Below are positions 20,743 through 31,215 of a DNA stretch of 64,000 nucleotides, piece by piece. Below the pieces are notes generated by a model that was given only the letters and a program-made list of their open reading frames with translations, was not told the origin of the DNA and searched no databases. Source of the stretch: Nematopogon swammerdamellus. Lineage: Eukaryota > Arthropoda > Insecta > Lepidoptera > Adelidae. Position 1 is the stretch's first letter, and the number at the start of each line of letters is the position of its first letter. The DNA is taken from assembly GCA_946902875.1 (NCBI GenBank), contig OX336340.1:12167566-12231565 (forward strand), in the 5' to 3' direction. The position numbers were made by a program, and so were the translations under genes.

Positions 20743-20804
20743 TAAGAGATGGTCATGGAGTATAAGTTACTTTGTTTTTATATACAAAGAGTCTACAAAC
20801 ATAG

Positions 20805-21150
20805 TGTTTGTAGACTCTATGTATATAATAGAAAAAATGAATTGACGATTTTTAGAAATATTTTCTGTATGTATGTATTTTTCTCCATAACTCTTAAACC
20901 TATCACCCGAATTCGATGAAACTTAGTAAAAGCACATTTACCTATACGTGACACAGGATAGACTAAATAAAATTCAGTTCCGGTTACGCTAAGATATGGC
21001 TCTCATACAAACCGAATTGTTTCGCGCGCCGAAATAAAGGTAACGTAGGAACGCAGCTCGGCCTTCTTTCCACTTTTACTTACTTCCTTTCTTCTTTTTA
21101 ACTACGAATTTCACGCGAGCGAAGCCGCGGGCTTAAGCTAGTAGATCAAT
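20805..21150 (-). repeat. GCCCGCGGCTTCGCTCGCG-family repeat, reverse copy
   Basis: On the minus strand it begins CTAGCTTAAGCCCGCGGCTT, CGCTCGCGTGAAATTCGTAG, then TTTCGGCGCGCGAAACAATT and GTAACCGGAACTGAATTTTA, as at 7358-7620. At its left (20780-20820) TAGACTCT motifs form a small inverted pair. Confidence 0.75.
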
Positions 21151-21939
21151 AAAGGAATTAAATTGAATTGATTTGAATTATTCTATTATCTTGAATTGAA
21201 TTATTATAAAAAATCTAAACCCTCGGTGCGTGAGCACCAGAATCAAAAAAGTTCGTCGACAAGCTGGGCGATATGCTTGTCGACAAGTCTGGTGACCCAC
21301 GTCCCGAGGCTCATCTCGTACGACGTATTAGCTTCGAAATTTAGAGGGGCAACGCAGTCAGTGTGCTGGGTACCGCTGGGGCGACGACGGTGGAATTGAA
21401 GGAAATGTTTGTACTGTAGACTGTAACATTATGTTTTTTTTTGGTTTAAAGTTATATTAGTTTAGTATTATGAAAATGAAAATCTAAAAAATTCAATGTT
21501 TAATAAAAACTCAAATTTCCTAACAAACATTTATCTAAGAAAGATTAAAATACAAAAAAATTAGGTAGGGTTTACTATTCAGTCCAACGACATCAATTAC
21601 GTCGGCGCAAAGCAGTGGTTCCGTACTGCTGAAGTCCGGGAGCACTGGAGGCAAATTGGAGAGGCATAACTAACTATAAAGGACTAACTGACTATTAAAT
21701 TTGTTTTCACCAGCAACCTCTGGAATAATCTCGTCTATAATATTTCCTATTTTTACTGAAGTAAATACATTTATATTGCATACATATCTTAACTCCCCTC
21801 TTCTCTCCCTCTCTCTTGACATTTAGTTGATTTTGTACAACAGTACGTCACAATACCACTGATTAATGTACATCATATGTAAGTCTATTATATACAGATA
21901 TATGCGTATTAAAGAATTTATGTAGTATTCATTTGTAGT
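21151..21939. other. No gene; one RTE-like LINE fragment
   Basis: 21580-21672 (plus strand) has CCAACGACATCAATTACGTC, GGCGCAAAGCAGTGGTTCCG and CACTGGAGGCAAATTGGAGA, homologous to the LINE 3' end at 6360-6460, followed by ACTAACTGACT. The rest is AT-rich and unassigned. Confidence 0.55.
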
Positions 21940-22105
21940 TTATCTTATTTCTTTACAGTTTAATACATTGCCACAAACTATTCTTATTCGCCTGCATGCA
22001 CTTCTTCCACATCCCAAAGTTAGTTAGAATAGAATGCCTCCCCCGCCTATTGTGCCTAATTTATGTCAATTGGTGTTCAATAAAGAATATATACATACAT
22101 AGTTT
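21940..22105 (+). repeat. LINE-tail fragment
   Basis: CTTCTTCCACATCCCAAAGT through ATTGTGCCTAATTTATGTCA, a CAATAAAGAATATA polyadenylation-like signal and a short ACATACAT tail look like the 3' end of a LINE. A reverse relative is at 6637-6745. Confidence 0.5.
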
Positions 22106-23140
22106 AGATGACAATATAATTAGTAGGTAATACATTTTTAATAAATAATCGTTTACTAATTACGTACGACTGTTTAGAGTTCAGAACATGACCATCAAAA
22201 CTTTTGCTTTACCTACGAAAAGTCGTAAAGCCTTTGAAATACAAAGACCATACCAACTTAGAAGTTGGTACGGTCTTTGTTGAAATATATAAAAACTATC
22301 TCTTCAGCCTCTCAATATTCTTCTAAATACCATAAAATCCTCGCATATTGTTAAAGCGAATGAGTCTGATATTTTGGAACTAATGCCAAGAATTGCAATT
22401 ACCCGACTTTCAAAAGGACGAATAAATAGATCCTATTTCAAAGGATCCTCGTTGCGAACTAACCAGAACTCAACGTGGACACCTCCTTTCAAAAAGGAGC
22501 GCGCATCTGTACGTTCCCTATTTTATATCGGTTCTTCTTTCAGGGAAGTGAGATGGAGTGTTACGGATAAATGAAGCCATTTCAGAGATTTTCAATGAGA
22601 GCATTTGTGAGACACAATGTATACATTTAATGTGTTTCTTACTGTCTTTTTAAATCGAAATTGTGTCTTTACTTCCAAGTACTTAAAATGCTCGCGTTCC
22701 TAAAATGTTTACCCTTGCAATTTACAATTCTGCATTTCTCTAGTATTCCGTAAATAGTTAGTTTGCTATTTTGGAGGAAAGGAAAGGAAAACTCCTGTAA
22801 ATTATTGTTGAATACTTAATTGATCTAGCTAGGAAGTAAGCTTATCAATGTCGGTGGTAATGTCTAGCAATTTAAACGTATAGTGTTGCTAGATTGCTTA
22901 GCGATCTACCTCTTAAGTAATTACGTTTTAATTAGACCGGAATCGAAGCACAGGGAATTGTCATGCAGCCTGAATGATGCAGTGACACCACAATGCTATA
23001 ATGTGAGTAATTTCCCTTCGGATGTCGCTGGACATGTAACTATATACTCTTCGATGTGTATTTTATGTGTAAACTTACATTTAACGACTGTTTCGTCCAC
23101 GCAAAGGCAAAGGGGCATCAATGTAAACAACACCGTAATG
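22106..23140. other. No gene; one strong hairpin
   Basis: At 22242-22279 CAAAGACCATACCAACTT pairs with AAGTTGGTACGGTCTTTG (17 of 18 positions; the remaining pair is a mismatch or wobble depending on strand) around a 2-nt loop. The short loop argues against a microRNA precursor. No coding region is recognised. Confidence 0.5.
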
Positions 23141-23625
23141 TAATGTACCGTGTGGGGTCGGTACTTAAAAAGAATAGCCCCACTGCATCTCTCCCCGTCG
23201 CATGTCGTAAAAGTCGACTAAGGGATAAGAAAATTCGTCAGCCTCGGTAGCTCAGTGGCGCGGTTGGTTAGCCAACTGTTATTAAGCAACGCTGAGCGCG
23301 GTCAGTGATTGGATGGGTGACCGCTCGACCGTTGGAGGCTGACCGTGGTTCGGATTCCACGTTAAACTGTAGGTCCCTTCCCTTCTTACCTTACTAGGTG
23401 GTAGGGTTTATCCCGGCCGGGTTGGTACCACCGCACTGAACGAAACGTCGGTCGAAACGGCTATGTAAATAGTTCGTGTTTTCCGTCCAGTTTAGTGTAG
23501 CCGACATGAAATGAAGGGAAGCACTGACATGGCACCTAGTTCACCCTGTGTTATGGGCTGACATCACGGATGTTGTAGGTGATGTAGCCAACCGTGTCAG
23601 GTTCCATAAAAAAAAAAAAAACAAC
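23141..23625 (+). mobile_element. 5S/tRNA composite SINE, full length with 5' module
   Basis: The best copy for reading the architecture. The 5' module GTGTGGGGTCGGTACTTAAA...AAGGGATAAGAAAATTCGTC is followed by tRNA-like GCCTCGGTAGCTCAGTGGCG. Next comes the 5S rRNA-like TTAAGCAACGCTGAGCGCGG, TCAGTGATTGGATGGGTGAC, CGC, then the B box CGTGGTTCGGATTCCACG. The body is GTAGGTCCCTTCCCTTCTTA...GTCGGTCGAAACGGC, and the tail GCTGACATCACGGATGTTGT, AGGTGATGTAGCCAACCGTG ends in 13 A. The order A box-5S control region-B box is unusual. Confidence 0.9.
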
Positions 23626-23699
23626 AAGGTTCTTTTACATTGGTTTTACAAACGTATGTTCAAAATATAAAAATAAAGTAAGTCGAGACCAGGTAGTAA

Positions 23700-23960
23700 G
23701 GTCGGGAAGAGCAGGCAAGCAGTAAGGGCGAGACCGAAGGCCTAGCTGATTATAGGTAAACTTCGACAGCTTTCTCAAAGATAGTAACTAAGGGCGAGTG
23801 TTCAGGCAAACGATAAACCTTATCGAAGAAAGTATGTAATAAAGGGCGAGGCCGAAAGCCGAGCTGCGTTCAGGAAGAGGATAAACCTTCTTGGAGAAAG
23901 TAAGTAAGTAACAAAGGGTGATGCCGAAGGCCGAGTTGCGTTCATGAAGAGGGTAAACCT
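23700..23960 (+). repeat. Degenerate tandem repeat, ~65-80 bp unit
   Basis: AGGGCGAGACCGAAGGCC, AGGGCGAG, AGGGCGAGGCCGAAAGCCGA and AGGGTGATGCCGAAGGCCGA recur at about 23725, 23788, 23853 and 23913, each followed by AGG..AACCTT and GAAAGTA-type blocks. There are roughly four units with indels. Confidence 0.65.
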
Positions 23961-24125
23961 TTAACGAATATATAAACCATCTACGAATTTGTTCCGCATG
24001 GTGAAGCGATACACGAAGAGTCTACAATTTCTAAACATAAACACTTGCAAACACGCATGGATTCAAACCTTGGACCTCCCACTTAAGAGGCCGGAGCCTA
24101 ACACTAGGCCACAAGTCGTGCAATT
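23961..24125 (-). mobile_element. tRNA-derived SINE fragment, reverse
   Basis: On the minus strand GTGGCCTAGTGTTAGGCTCC (A box) and GGTCCAAGGTTTGAATCCAT (B box) have tRNA-like spacing. They are followed by a CGCTTCACCATGCGGAACAA block related to the 17779 SINE. No acceptor stem closes, so it is not counted as a tRNA gene. Confidence 0.6.
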
Positions 24126-25430
24126 AGAGTATTCTAATTGCAATTTACTTCTTTCTGGGTCAAGTGGAAAAAACAAACACTTCCCGATAGTACCTTATCC
24201 TAAATGCTCAATATGAATGTACGTAAATAAAATTGATAAGTATAGAAAAGGAAAAAACCAAGAAAAAAAAATACAGAAAACTTCCGCAGAAGCGACAATA
24301 GATATTTGCCTTCAGTTGTCTTTTCCAACATAAGGAAAACTTAGGAAACGGCTTTAGCCTCCCGAGCAAGACGGTCGGCAGATAAAATTAGTTCTCCAAC
24401 TCTCTGTAAACCATTCCGCGACGAAGATGAAGATTGAAGATTATGTTTAGACCCAAAACGGTAAACAAGACAAACGACCGTCATACATTTTTCATTATGA
24501 CCAGTAAGCATTTAGTAAAATAATGTACATAGGTAGATCCTTATATATCTATCTGTCATCTATCCATACATATAATAAAATCGTAGATCTACCATATTTG
24601 CAAAAAAATTACTGAGAGACATGAGGAATAAGTAATCGAAAGAAAAAAAAAAACAATTTTTGAAATTTTTGTATCTCCAGAGACAGTTTGTCACTATCGT
24701 GATGGTTGTAAGTAAGTATGTATAGTAAGGTACCTACTTGTTGTTTCGTTTCAGTAAGTAGACTGAACTGAAGTGTGGGAGATAATCACCTCTGCTCGCC
24801 ATGCCAGCAGATTAGCGACATGAAATTGTTTAAATATGCTAAGTAATTTTTGTGAAAATACAACAAAACTGTTGAATATAATTTCCACCAACATTCAAAA
24901 CTGTACTGCAATGTTTTGAGACGGGAATTGGATTTTATTGGTCGACAGAACAACACCGTTTTAGAATAGACACAATATTCTGGCTTTGCCCGCATCCAGC
25001 CCGCGCTGTCATACCTATCAATCAATTCTATTGAACGCTGTGTTTGTGCCTCGGTTTGTGTAGTATTGTTACACATTTACATATCACAGTCGTGTCAGCC
25101 GTTGCAGGGACGCATCGAGAGGCGTGAATTTGTAGACTGCAGGGTGTCACCTGTGGTGTCAATTAAGCAGATCCGGTCACTAGTGCCACTGCCGCATCCG
25201 AGATTTCGCACAGCGTTTATGTAGATAGTAGATATTATTGGAAATTTACAACGCACCTAGGCACTTTCCAAAATGTCGGAAGAACGTTATTAATAACCCA
25301 ATTTAAGCCTGCTCGTTTTTAAGATAGGCTCCTGAGACTCCTAACGCCCCCAAATGAATAATCAGTCTACCAAGGCACTTGAAAAGCGTCTAAATTTACA
25401 ATCAGCCGCCGACATCGCTACTACGGTTGT
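24126..25430. other. No gene seen
   Basis: AT-rich. A 96-codon minus frame at 24786-25076 has no recognisable domain and no supporting context. No repeats are assigned. Confidence 0.4.
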
Positions 25431-25630
25431 TCGCAATATCGTTGGTTGTTCTCCTCGCAGGCGGAAGTACGAAACGCCAACGCCCCGTTGCCGCTGTGCC
25501 ACCCACCGGCTCCGCACCGCAGTACGCAGCGCTCCGTCGCCGCGCGGCCGGGCCGCCGCCGCGCCGCGCCGCCGCCGCGCCGCGCCGCCATAATATCCGC
25601 CGCTCCCGCTCCGCTGGCTGCCGTTGTCAT
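25431..25630. other. GC-rich CpG-dense patch
   Basis: A local GC-rich tract of GCCGCC and CGCGCC runs (densest 25530-25600) in an otherwise AT-rich window. Several overlapping open frames on both strands here are low-complexity Arg/Ala/Pro products of the composition. It may be a 5' exon or promoter of an unseen gene. A similar tract in opposite orientation is at 59550-59665. Confidence 0.45.
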
Positions 25631-26089
25631 CCAAGTAGGATTGCTTTTGTATAGCGCTCTCGAGTCTAGCTCGACTCGAGGTCTTGTGAAAATTCTCATA
25701 ATTGTACCGCTTCTCAACTGCTTTGCTACATAATGCGGTTGCACACAATAATGAAGAAGGATAGAGTGGGCATCAACTTTTGGACCAGGTGGAATAGTTA
25801 TAAATCATCATCATCATTATATCAGTCATTGTTGGTGCAATATTGGACATTTTTATTATTTTTTTAGGGTGTTGTAACTCAAAAGCAAAAGTTTGCCCGT
25901 TTGTATGTCCGTCTGTCAAGACCCTTTTTGTCAAGAACAGGTGGATATATCAATTGAAATTAATATAAAATACTAAGGTCTGCTGTCTCTTGGGGATGTA
26001 CAAAAATTCAAGGTTCTGATTCAAAGCAATCAAAAGATACGGCCATTTATTTCGCATATTTTGATACTAGCAAACTTTTTTTTTTATAG
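25631..26089. other. No gene seen
   Basis: AT-rich sequence with no assignment. Confidence 0.4.
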
Positions 26090-26880
26090 TAAGCGCGACA
26101 TGTGGCGCCGAGCCACCCATAAGATGTCTAGCGACGCCCATGGACATTCGGCCGCATGCAGGGGCATTCGGCCGAATGTGTGGCATTCGAACCATGCCGG
26201 CCTGACAGGTGCCCATTCACGCCTCTCTTGAAGGACCCGCGACTATACTTTGGGGGAAATATGTGGGCAGGGCGAGCGTTCCAGAGTTTACCGGTTCTGT
26301 GGAGGAAGGATCTGCAGAACCGATTAGTATGCATCCGCGGTAAGTCCAGCGTATAGGGATGCAATCCCTGCCCAGTGCGCGTTGTACGGAGGTGGAAAGG
26401 GGACGGCGGAATCGCGTTAAACCCCGTGGAATAAGCGATAGAACACACTTAGGGCGCCGACATCCCTCCAAAGTTGCAGTGGTTCTATATCGTGGGACAC
26501 GTCGGGGTCATCCACTAGTCGCTCGGCTCGACGCTGGATCGAGTCCAAAGGCACAAGCTGATATTTGGCTGAGCCATCCCACAAGGCAACCGCCCACTAG
26601 GACCTGAATGCTACGCCCATGTAGGAAGTCGGCGACCCAGTCGCAGAGGCCAGAAGGAAGAAGGAAGCTTGCACAGAAGCGATTTGTGCCAAACCCTGTC
26701 GAATTCCTTGGCAATATCGAGGCCAATTGCCAAGGATTCACCATGTCCTTCAAGCGATTCCCCCCAAAGGTGAGTGACGTACGCTAGGAGATCACCTGCG
26801 GATCGGTTTGGCTGAAAGCATACCAGTTCATTGCTTTTGAATGGTTTGCCTACAATACGAGTCCGCGGCTCAGCTCAACA
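26090..26880 (-). pseudogene. CR1/jockey-type LINE, decayed 3' half
   Basis: Minus-strand pieces in order: SAGDLLAYVTHLWGESLEGH and LDIAKEFDRVWHKSLLCKLP (reverse transcriptase motif A region). After a jump come GLHPYTLDLPRMHTNRFCRS, FLHRTGKLWNARPAHIFPPK and YSRGSFKRGVNGHLSGRHG, the C-terminal stretch common in insect CR1/jockey-like ORF2 proteins. Frameshifts, a stop at about 26530 and an internal deletion that removes the YADD region break it. The 3' terminal block AAGTGCGACATG...ATGGGTGGCTC ends in an A run at 26080-26088 and is shared with 19746-19905. Confidence 0.75.
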
Positions 26881-27481
26881 GCGTAGCTGCCTACCTGCCC
26901 ATGAAACATTCCCCCTGCCTGTCGGTTTACTTGCAACCGAAGAGCGAATGTAGGGGTTGAATATAAGTATTTCATATTTTAAAATTACAAGTGTTTATTT
27001 TTTATATGATTAATTATGCATTCTAGAACTTCTCTTAAAAATGTTACACAGTCAGTGCAGAAAAGGTGTTAATAATTATTTTCAATACATTGCGTTTAAA
27101 AAAAAAAAGGCTCATTTAATCCTTTATTTCGGTTTTGAATCTCTCTAAGGAAATGGCAAACACAACACCGTCAAAAGAGATTTTTTAAATTGCAACATTT
27201 TCCCCACGGATTCTGAATGGGATTTCGAAATACATACTGTATACATAATTTTCTTTATAACCTAATCCGGGAGGGATTATTTTATATAGACCTTAAAATA
27301 ACTGGATCGCCAGGCTGATCCGCTGCTTGGAATGCGCCCGCGCACGGCCCGCGGCCAGGCCTCACGCACTCTATGTACTTGCGCGCGCTAACTACCTATC
27401 GCCCGACGGGCCGCCGGCGGTCTTTTTCAGTACAAATTCGTCAGCCGCGCGAAGTATACATAGACGCTCGCCCACGCAACT
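26881..27481. other. No gene seen
   Basis: AT-rich to about 27300, then a moderately GC-rich stretch (27310-27480) with no frame or motif recognised. Confidence 0.4.
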
Positions 27482-27645
27482 GCGCGCAGCTGCAAAGCAA
27501 TAAACACTTTACACTCGATCGTTAAGGTACATTTTCGCACGCAGCGATTGGCGATGTGAAACAGTAGGCTATTAAAGCCCGAAGGTAGGAACATTTTCTA
27601 TGGAGTGATTTATCTGTTACGAAGTAACTATTAAGTAATCTGTGC
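27482..27645 (+). repeat. Dispersed repeat, copy 2 of 2
   Basis: Matches 120-300: GCTGCAAAGCAATAAACACT, GGTACATTTTCGCACGCAGC and TGGAGTGATTTATCTGTTAC. It is immediately followed by a (CGG)n-like GCGGCGGCGGCGGGGCGG run. Confidence 0.75.
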
Positions 27646-28227
27646 CGCGGCGGCGGCGGGGCGGTCCCCAGAATTGACATTAAATCCTATTAGACACTAA
27701 CTAAAGTCACAGCTAAATTAGACAAGCGTCCTCGCCCGAGGGCCACTCGTGAAATAGTGTGTATCAACATGTAATAGGTACTCTGTTTTTGCAATTCATC
27801 AAATTATAAAACATCAATCAATACATCGACGTTCAGCTTACCGGCGAGGGTTTGAAAAAGATCGTTAGCGCTAGCTAGAACAATGGCCGGTTGTGAGTGG
27901 CGTCGTTAAGACGACGACACCAGCGCGCCACGCGATACAACCAGGAACTAAGGAGAAGCGATCCGACAACGTCATTACCGCCTTATTAGAGGTGACACAA
28001 TTAAATAACGCTTATAAGTATTTAGGAAGTAATGTAGAGGCCAAATGTTATCTAGTTGATAAACAAGCAAACTTGTTTATTGTTACCTAGTTCTTTATTT
28101 GCGGTAATCGCACCCGACTACAGGACAGCCAGCGGCGGCGGCGGCGGCCGCCGCAGTTTCTTGCTGTGTGCTCCCGACCGAGGTGGTGCGGTGAAGAAAT
28201 CGGTAGGTACTCAATACGTTTATTGTT
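27646..28227. other. No gene seen; CGG-type simple repeats
   Basis: Short CGG repeats at 27645-27664 and 28131-28153. Open frames of 65-177 codons (27893-28589) extend into the adjacent repeat and show no domain. Confidence 0.4.
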
Positions 28228-28615
28228 ACACTAGCTTTTGCCCGCGGCTTCGCTCGCGGTTAACTCGGTTTAATAGCAAATCCGATTCAAACGTAAATTC
28301 TTATATTCTCTCTCCCTCTCGTTCTCCCTCCCTACCTCCTTCCCTTCCCCTTCCTCCCACCCCTGCCCACCGTCCTTTCCTCCCCCTTCCATCCGGCACC
28401 ACCATTCTAAATTCCGTTCATATTATACTTTCTTTGCTATACTTCAGCCCTATTGCTATATTGATGCCTCAAGAACTACTCTTTACATTGGTGAAAACCG
28501 CATCAAAATCTGTTCAGTGGTTCAGGAGTTTACCTCAAACATACATACATACATATATACAGACAGACGTTCCCTTTTATAAGAAGTAGAGATAGAGATA
28601 GAGAAGAGATAGAGA
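28228..28615 (+). repeat. CTAGCTTTTGCCCGCGG-family repeat, full-length copy
   Basis: Begins ACTAGCTTTTGCCCGCGGCT and TCGCTCGCGGTTAACTCGGT, has a pyrimidine-rich CTCCCTC interior, then AAGAACTACTCTTTACATTG and TCAGTGGTTCAGGAGTTTAC. It ends with an ACATACAT run, CAGACAGACGTTCCC and a GATAGA microsatellite. The same arrangement at 43093-43376 plus 46183-46215 is split by a LINE. Confidence 0.8.
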
Positions 28616-29491
28616 TAAATGTTAAATTTTAGAAAGTTCCCAGGGCGGCTGTATTATCTAAATTCTAAAGGGTTCAAAATAGAAAATAAGGAAAGTCGCA
28701 GGAAATCAATGTTTTAGAATTTAGACTAATGATGAATGTTTATTAATTAGATTAAAAAAAAAATGCCTGACATATCCACCCGTAACAGTCGTCTTTCAAT
28801 ACTATCTATCACGGAAACCCATCAAGCCTAAAATGCATTTTATATTTTGGATCCAATAGGTAACTGACGGCGATTTCTAAAATTGAGTATTTAACAATAA
28901 ACTTATTGAGTGTATTGTCTCCGCACTATTTTGTGCTATATTATTAACAGTGCCAATAGTCGCACAATTATTGTGTAAACTGTTAGACATTATGGTCTTC
29001 ATGCAGTAGTTTTACTTCTACTCGTATCTCAGGTTCTGTAGATAAAAAAATATTATTAGGTTAAGTAATATATTTTATTAAGAATACCATCTCTCCAAAA
29101 ATAAATCTCAAGCTCGAAAATCACCCTTATCTACTACCAACAAAAAACCACTCACGACTGACCGACTAGGTCTTAACGACATAATCAGGCCATCTGTTGG
29201 CAGCTCGCCAGCCCGCGCCGCGCTGCGGGCCGCCACACTCGACGGCTGTTAGAAGAAAACTCTTTAACTCCAACGCAACGACCTCGCAACAAATAAATTT
29301 ATTCCCCTACCCCGATAATTGCCGCTGTATGTTATTGTAACTTATGTACGGACGATGTGTCGAATATTTATTAAATAAAAGAAAAGCAAGTTTATAAAAC
29401 GCGTGATAGAAAATAAACTAAACAAATTACATTAGGTACCTAATTTACGAACAATTTACAAACAAAGGTACAAACCGACAGAAGCAACTCA
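28616..29491. other. No gene seen
   Basis: AT-rich with a GC-rich island AGCCCGCGCCGCGCTGCGGG at about 29211-29230. No coding region recognised. Confidence 0.4.
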
Positions 29492-29640
29492 TTTACACTA
29501 GCTTTTGCCCGAGGCTTCACTTCGCGTGACTTTTTGCTCACAGCTCAAACTCCCTAAAAACCTCATTCGGACTGTTACAAAGATTAAAAACAAATTGCCC
29601 AACCGTTCTCAAAGTGATGTGCTTACCAACGAACACCATT
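29492..29640 (+). repeat. CTAGCTTTTGCCCG-family head fragment
   Basis: CACTAGCTTTTGCCCGAGGC and TTCACTTCGCGTGA mark the head of the family; only about 150 bp remain. Confidence 0.6.
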
Positions 29641-29915
29641 TAATTTTTATTTATACATAAGATATACATAGATAGAATTACTAAACTAACATAGTGTCTC
29701 TTTCAAATAAGAATTGTTTCATAAATGATTGAGTGTGCCAAATATGATTGATTAAAGATTCGATTAAAATAGATTCATTCTTAGTCATGACTAAAACTCA
29801 CATTGAATCTATTGTGAAAAATTACTAAAATTTCTTGGATTCATTTGTCGAGTAACAAAGGAATTTTCAATTCCTAAGAGTCTGATAACTTCATCAGAAG
29901 GCAGGTTGGAGTAAA
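29641..29915. other. No gene seen
   Basis: AT-rich spacer before the LINE tail. Confidence 0.4.
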
Positions 29916-30915
29916 GTCAAAGTCAAAGTCAAAGTCAAAATCGTTTATTTCCCGTTGAGTGGGTTTATACAATTTTATATAAATAAAATTGTTCCACTAT
30001 GGGACACGTCAAAAATTAAAAAAAAATTTATAAAATAATCCAAAATTAAAATATCATTACAATAATAAAATAAAAGCAATATCGCACATAATTAATTAGT
30101 GGTAGATTCCAAATTTACACATCTTCAGTAGAACAAAGTCAAATTCTCAATCACACATACATAGACATCCCCACACACACAGACCCGCACATAAATTAAA
30201 TTATAATAGTAAATTTAATTAAAAATATTTAAATTAAATATAATTTAAAATTGTATGCTATAAAATTCATTAATATTATAAAGTGGATTAAGAGTTAAAA
30301 AATGTTTAATGTAGTTTTTAAATAAGTTTGGCGACAGTTGCCGTGTGTTCCAATTTATATGATATAATTTAATTTTTTCATAGTCACCGTGACGCTTGGT
30401 GCGTTCCAAACGACAGATAGCCGGTCGTAGGTCCGCTCTCTTTCTCGTAATATACGAGTGAGTCTGCGAGTGCGACGCATATAGCTCCTGTCGTTTGTGT
30501 ACATACAACAAGCAGTCCAAAATGTATTGAGCCACCACAGTTAAAATTTTTGATTCTTTAAATAACGGCCGACAATGGGTTCTTCTTGGCACACCGTGTA
30601 ACACCCGTAATGCGGCTTTTTGCTTCACGAGTACTCGGTTCACATCCACCGCATTTCCCCACACCAGCAGACCATATGACAATAAAGAGTGGAAATACCC
30701 GTAATATGCCAGTTTCATCGTCTCCTCATTGGTGTATTTCTTCAGTTGTTTCAAAGCGTATAGACTAGAAGAAAGCTTATTACAGAGTTTTTCTATATGA
30801 CTGGTCCAACTCAAGTTAACGTCCAGTGTTATTCCTAGGAAGGTAACTTCTTTAGCACTACAAAGAGCAGATGTTCGGTTTCTTTTGGTACATGTAAAAT
30901 GCAAAATGCATCAAG
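29916..30915 (-). mobile_element. 5'-truncated jockey-like LINE
   Basis: On the minus strand the element carries the C-terminal reading frame (30904-30245), a ~290-bp 3' UTR and a terminal GACTTT microsatellite (AAAGTC repeats at 29916-29940 on the plus strand), with AATAAACG just before the tail. A microsatellite tail and severe 5' truncation are typical of non-LTR retrotransposition. No clear target duplication was identified. Confidence 0.8.
30245..30904 (-). CDS. LINE ORF2 C-terminal fragment (reverse transcriptase thumb and tail)
   Basis: An uninterrupted 219-codon frame starting within the truncated protein: VTFLGITLDVNLSWTSHIEK (after the catalytic fingers/palm), then LAYYGYFHSLLSYGLLVWGN, KQKAALRVLHGVPRRTHCRP and a C-terminus ending NINEFYSIQF. 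The phrase order LG..LD..L.W..HI, Y...S...YG...WG, QK.A.R is the standard C-terminal portion of jockey-clade ORF2. The catalytic YADD motif lies upstream and is lost. The absence of stops suggests a rather young insertion. It is not a host gene. Confidence 0.8.
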   Translation of the reverse strand: MHFTCTKRNRTSALCSAKEVTFLGITLDVNLSWTSHIEKLCNKLSSSLYALKQLKKYTNEETMKLAYYGYFHSLLSYGLLVWGNAVDVNRVLVKQKAALRVLHGVPRRTHCRPLFKESKILTVVAQYILDCLLYVHKRQELYASHSQTHSYITRKRADLRPAICRLERTKRHGDYEKIKLYHINWNTRQLSPNLFKNYIKHFLTLNPLYNINEFYSIQF

Positions 30916-31029
30916 TGAGTTTTTAATTGGTTGACGTTAGTACGTTGCCAGTCTAACGTGGTCCCTGTCTACGTTTTACATAATATAATTAAGTCGAATC
31001 GATTAAGTTCACAAAAAAATTCTCCGTCT

Positions 31030-31215
31030 TATGTGTTAGGTTTGGACTCTGACGTACATATCAACTGTACTCTGAAGTCTGAACGGTTAGACTGTTTTGG
31101 ACTTGAGACTTTGGAGAAACGCCGCAAGGTTGGAAGCTCGGAAGGACTTGGTTACCCTTCATAAAATTGTGAATGGCAAACCGGGCACTCCCATTCTTGC
31201 TTTGGCATTTCACAA
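31030..31215 (+). pseudogene. LINE ORF2 remnant with frameshift
   Basis: ERLDCFGLETLEKRRKVGSS in one frame is continued one frame over by LVTLHKIVNGKPGTPILALA. The joined order L..RR....L..LHKI.NG is typical of jockey-type ORF2 C-terminal regions. Decayed and isolated. Confidence 0.6.

Noticed and set aside
22242..22279. microRNA precursor
   Set aside because: The loop is only 2 nt and the stem 18 bp, too short for normal Drosha/Dicer processing.
23245..23365. A 5S rRNA gene
   Set aside because: Only the internal control region is recognisable, embedded in a SINE; the 5' and 3' stems of 5S rRNA are absent.
24786..25076. 96-codon minus-strand frame as a small gene
   Set aside because: No domain, signal peptide, splice context or repeat relationship; expected by chance in a 64 kb AT-rich window.
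25362..25748. Overlapping 75-128 codon frames on both strands
   Set aside because: Low-complexity Arg/Ala/Pro products caused by GC-rich sequence; no domain and frames coexist on both strands.
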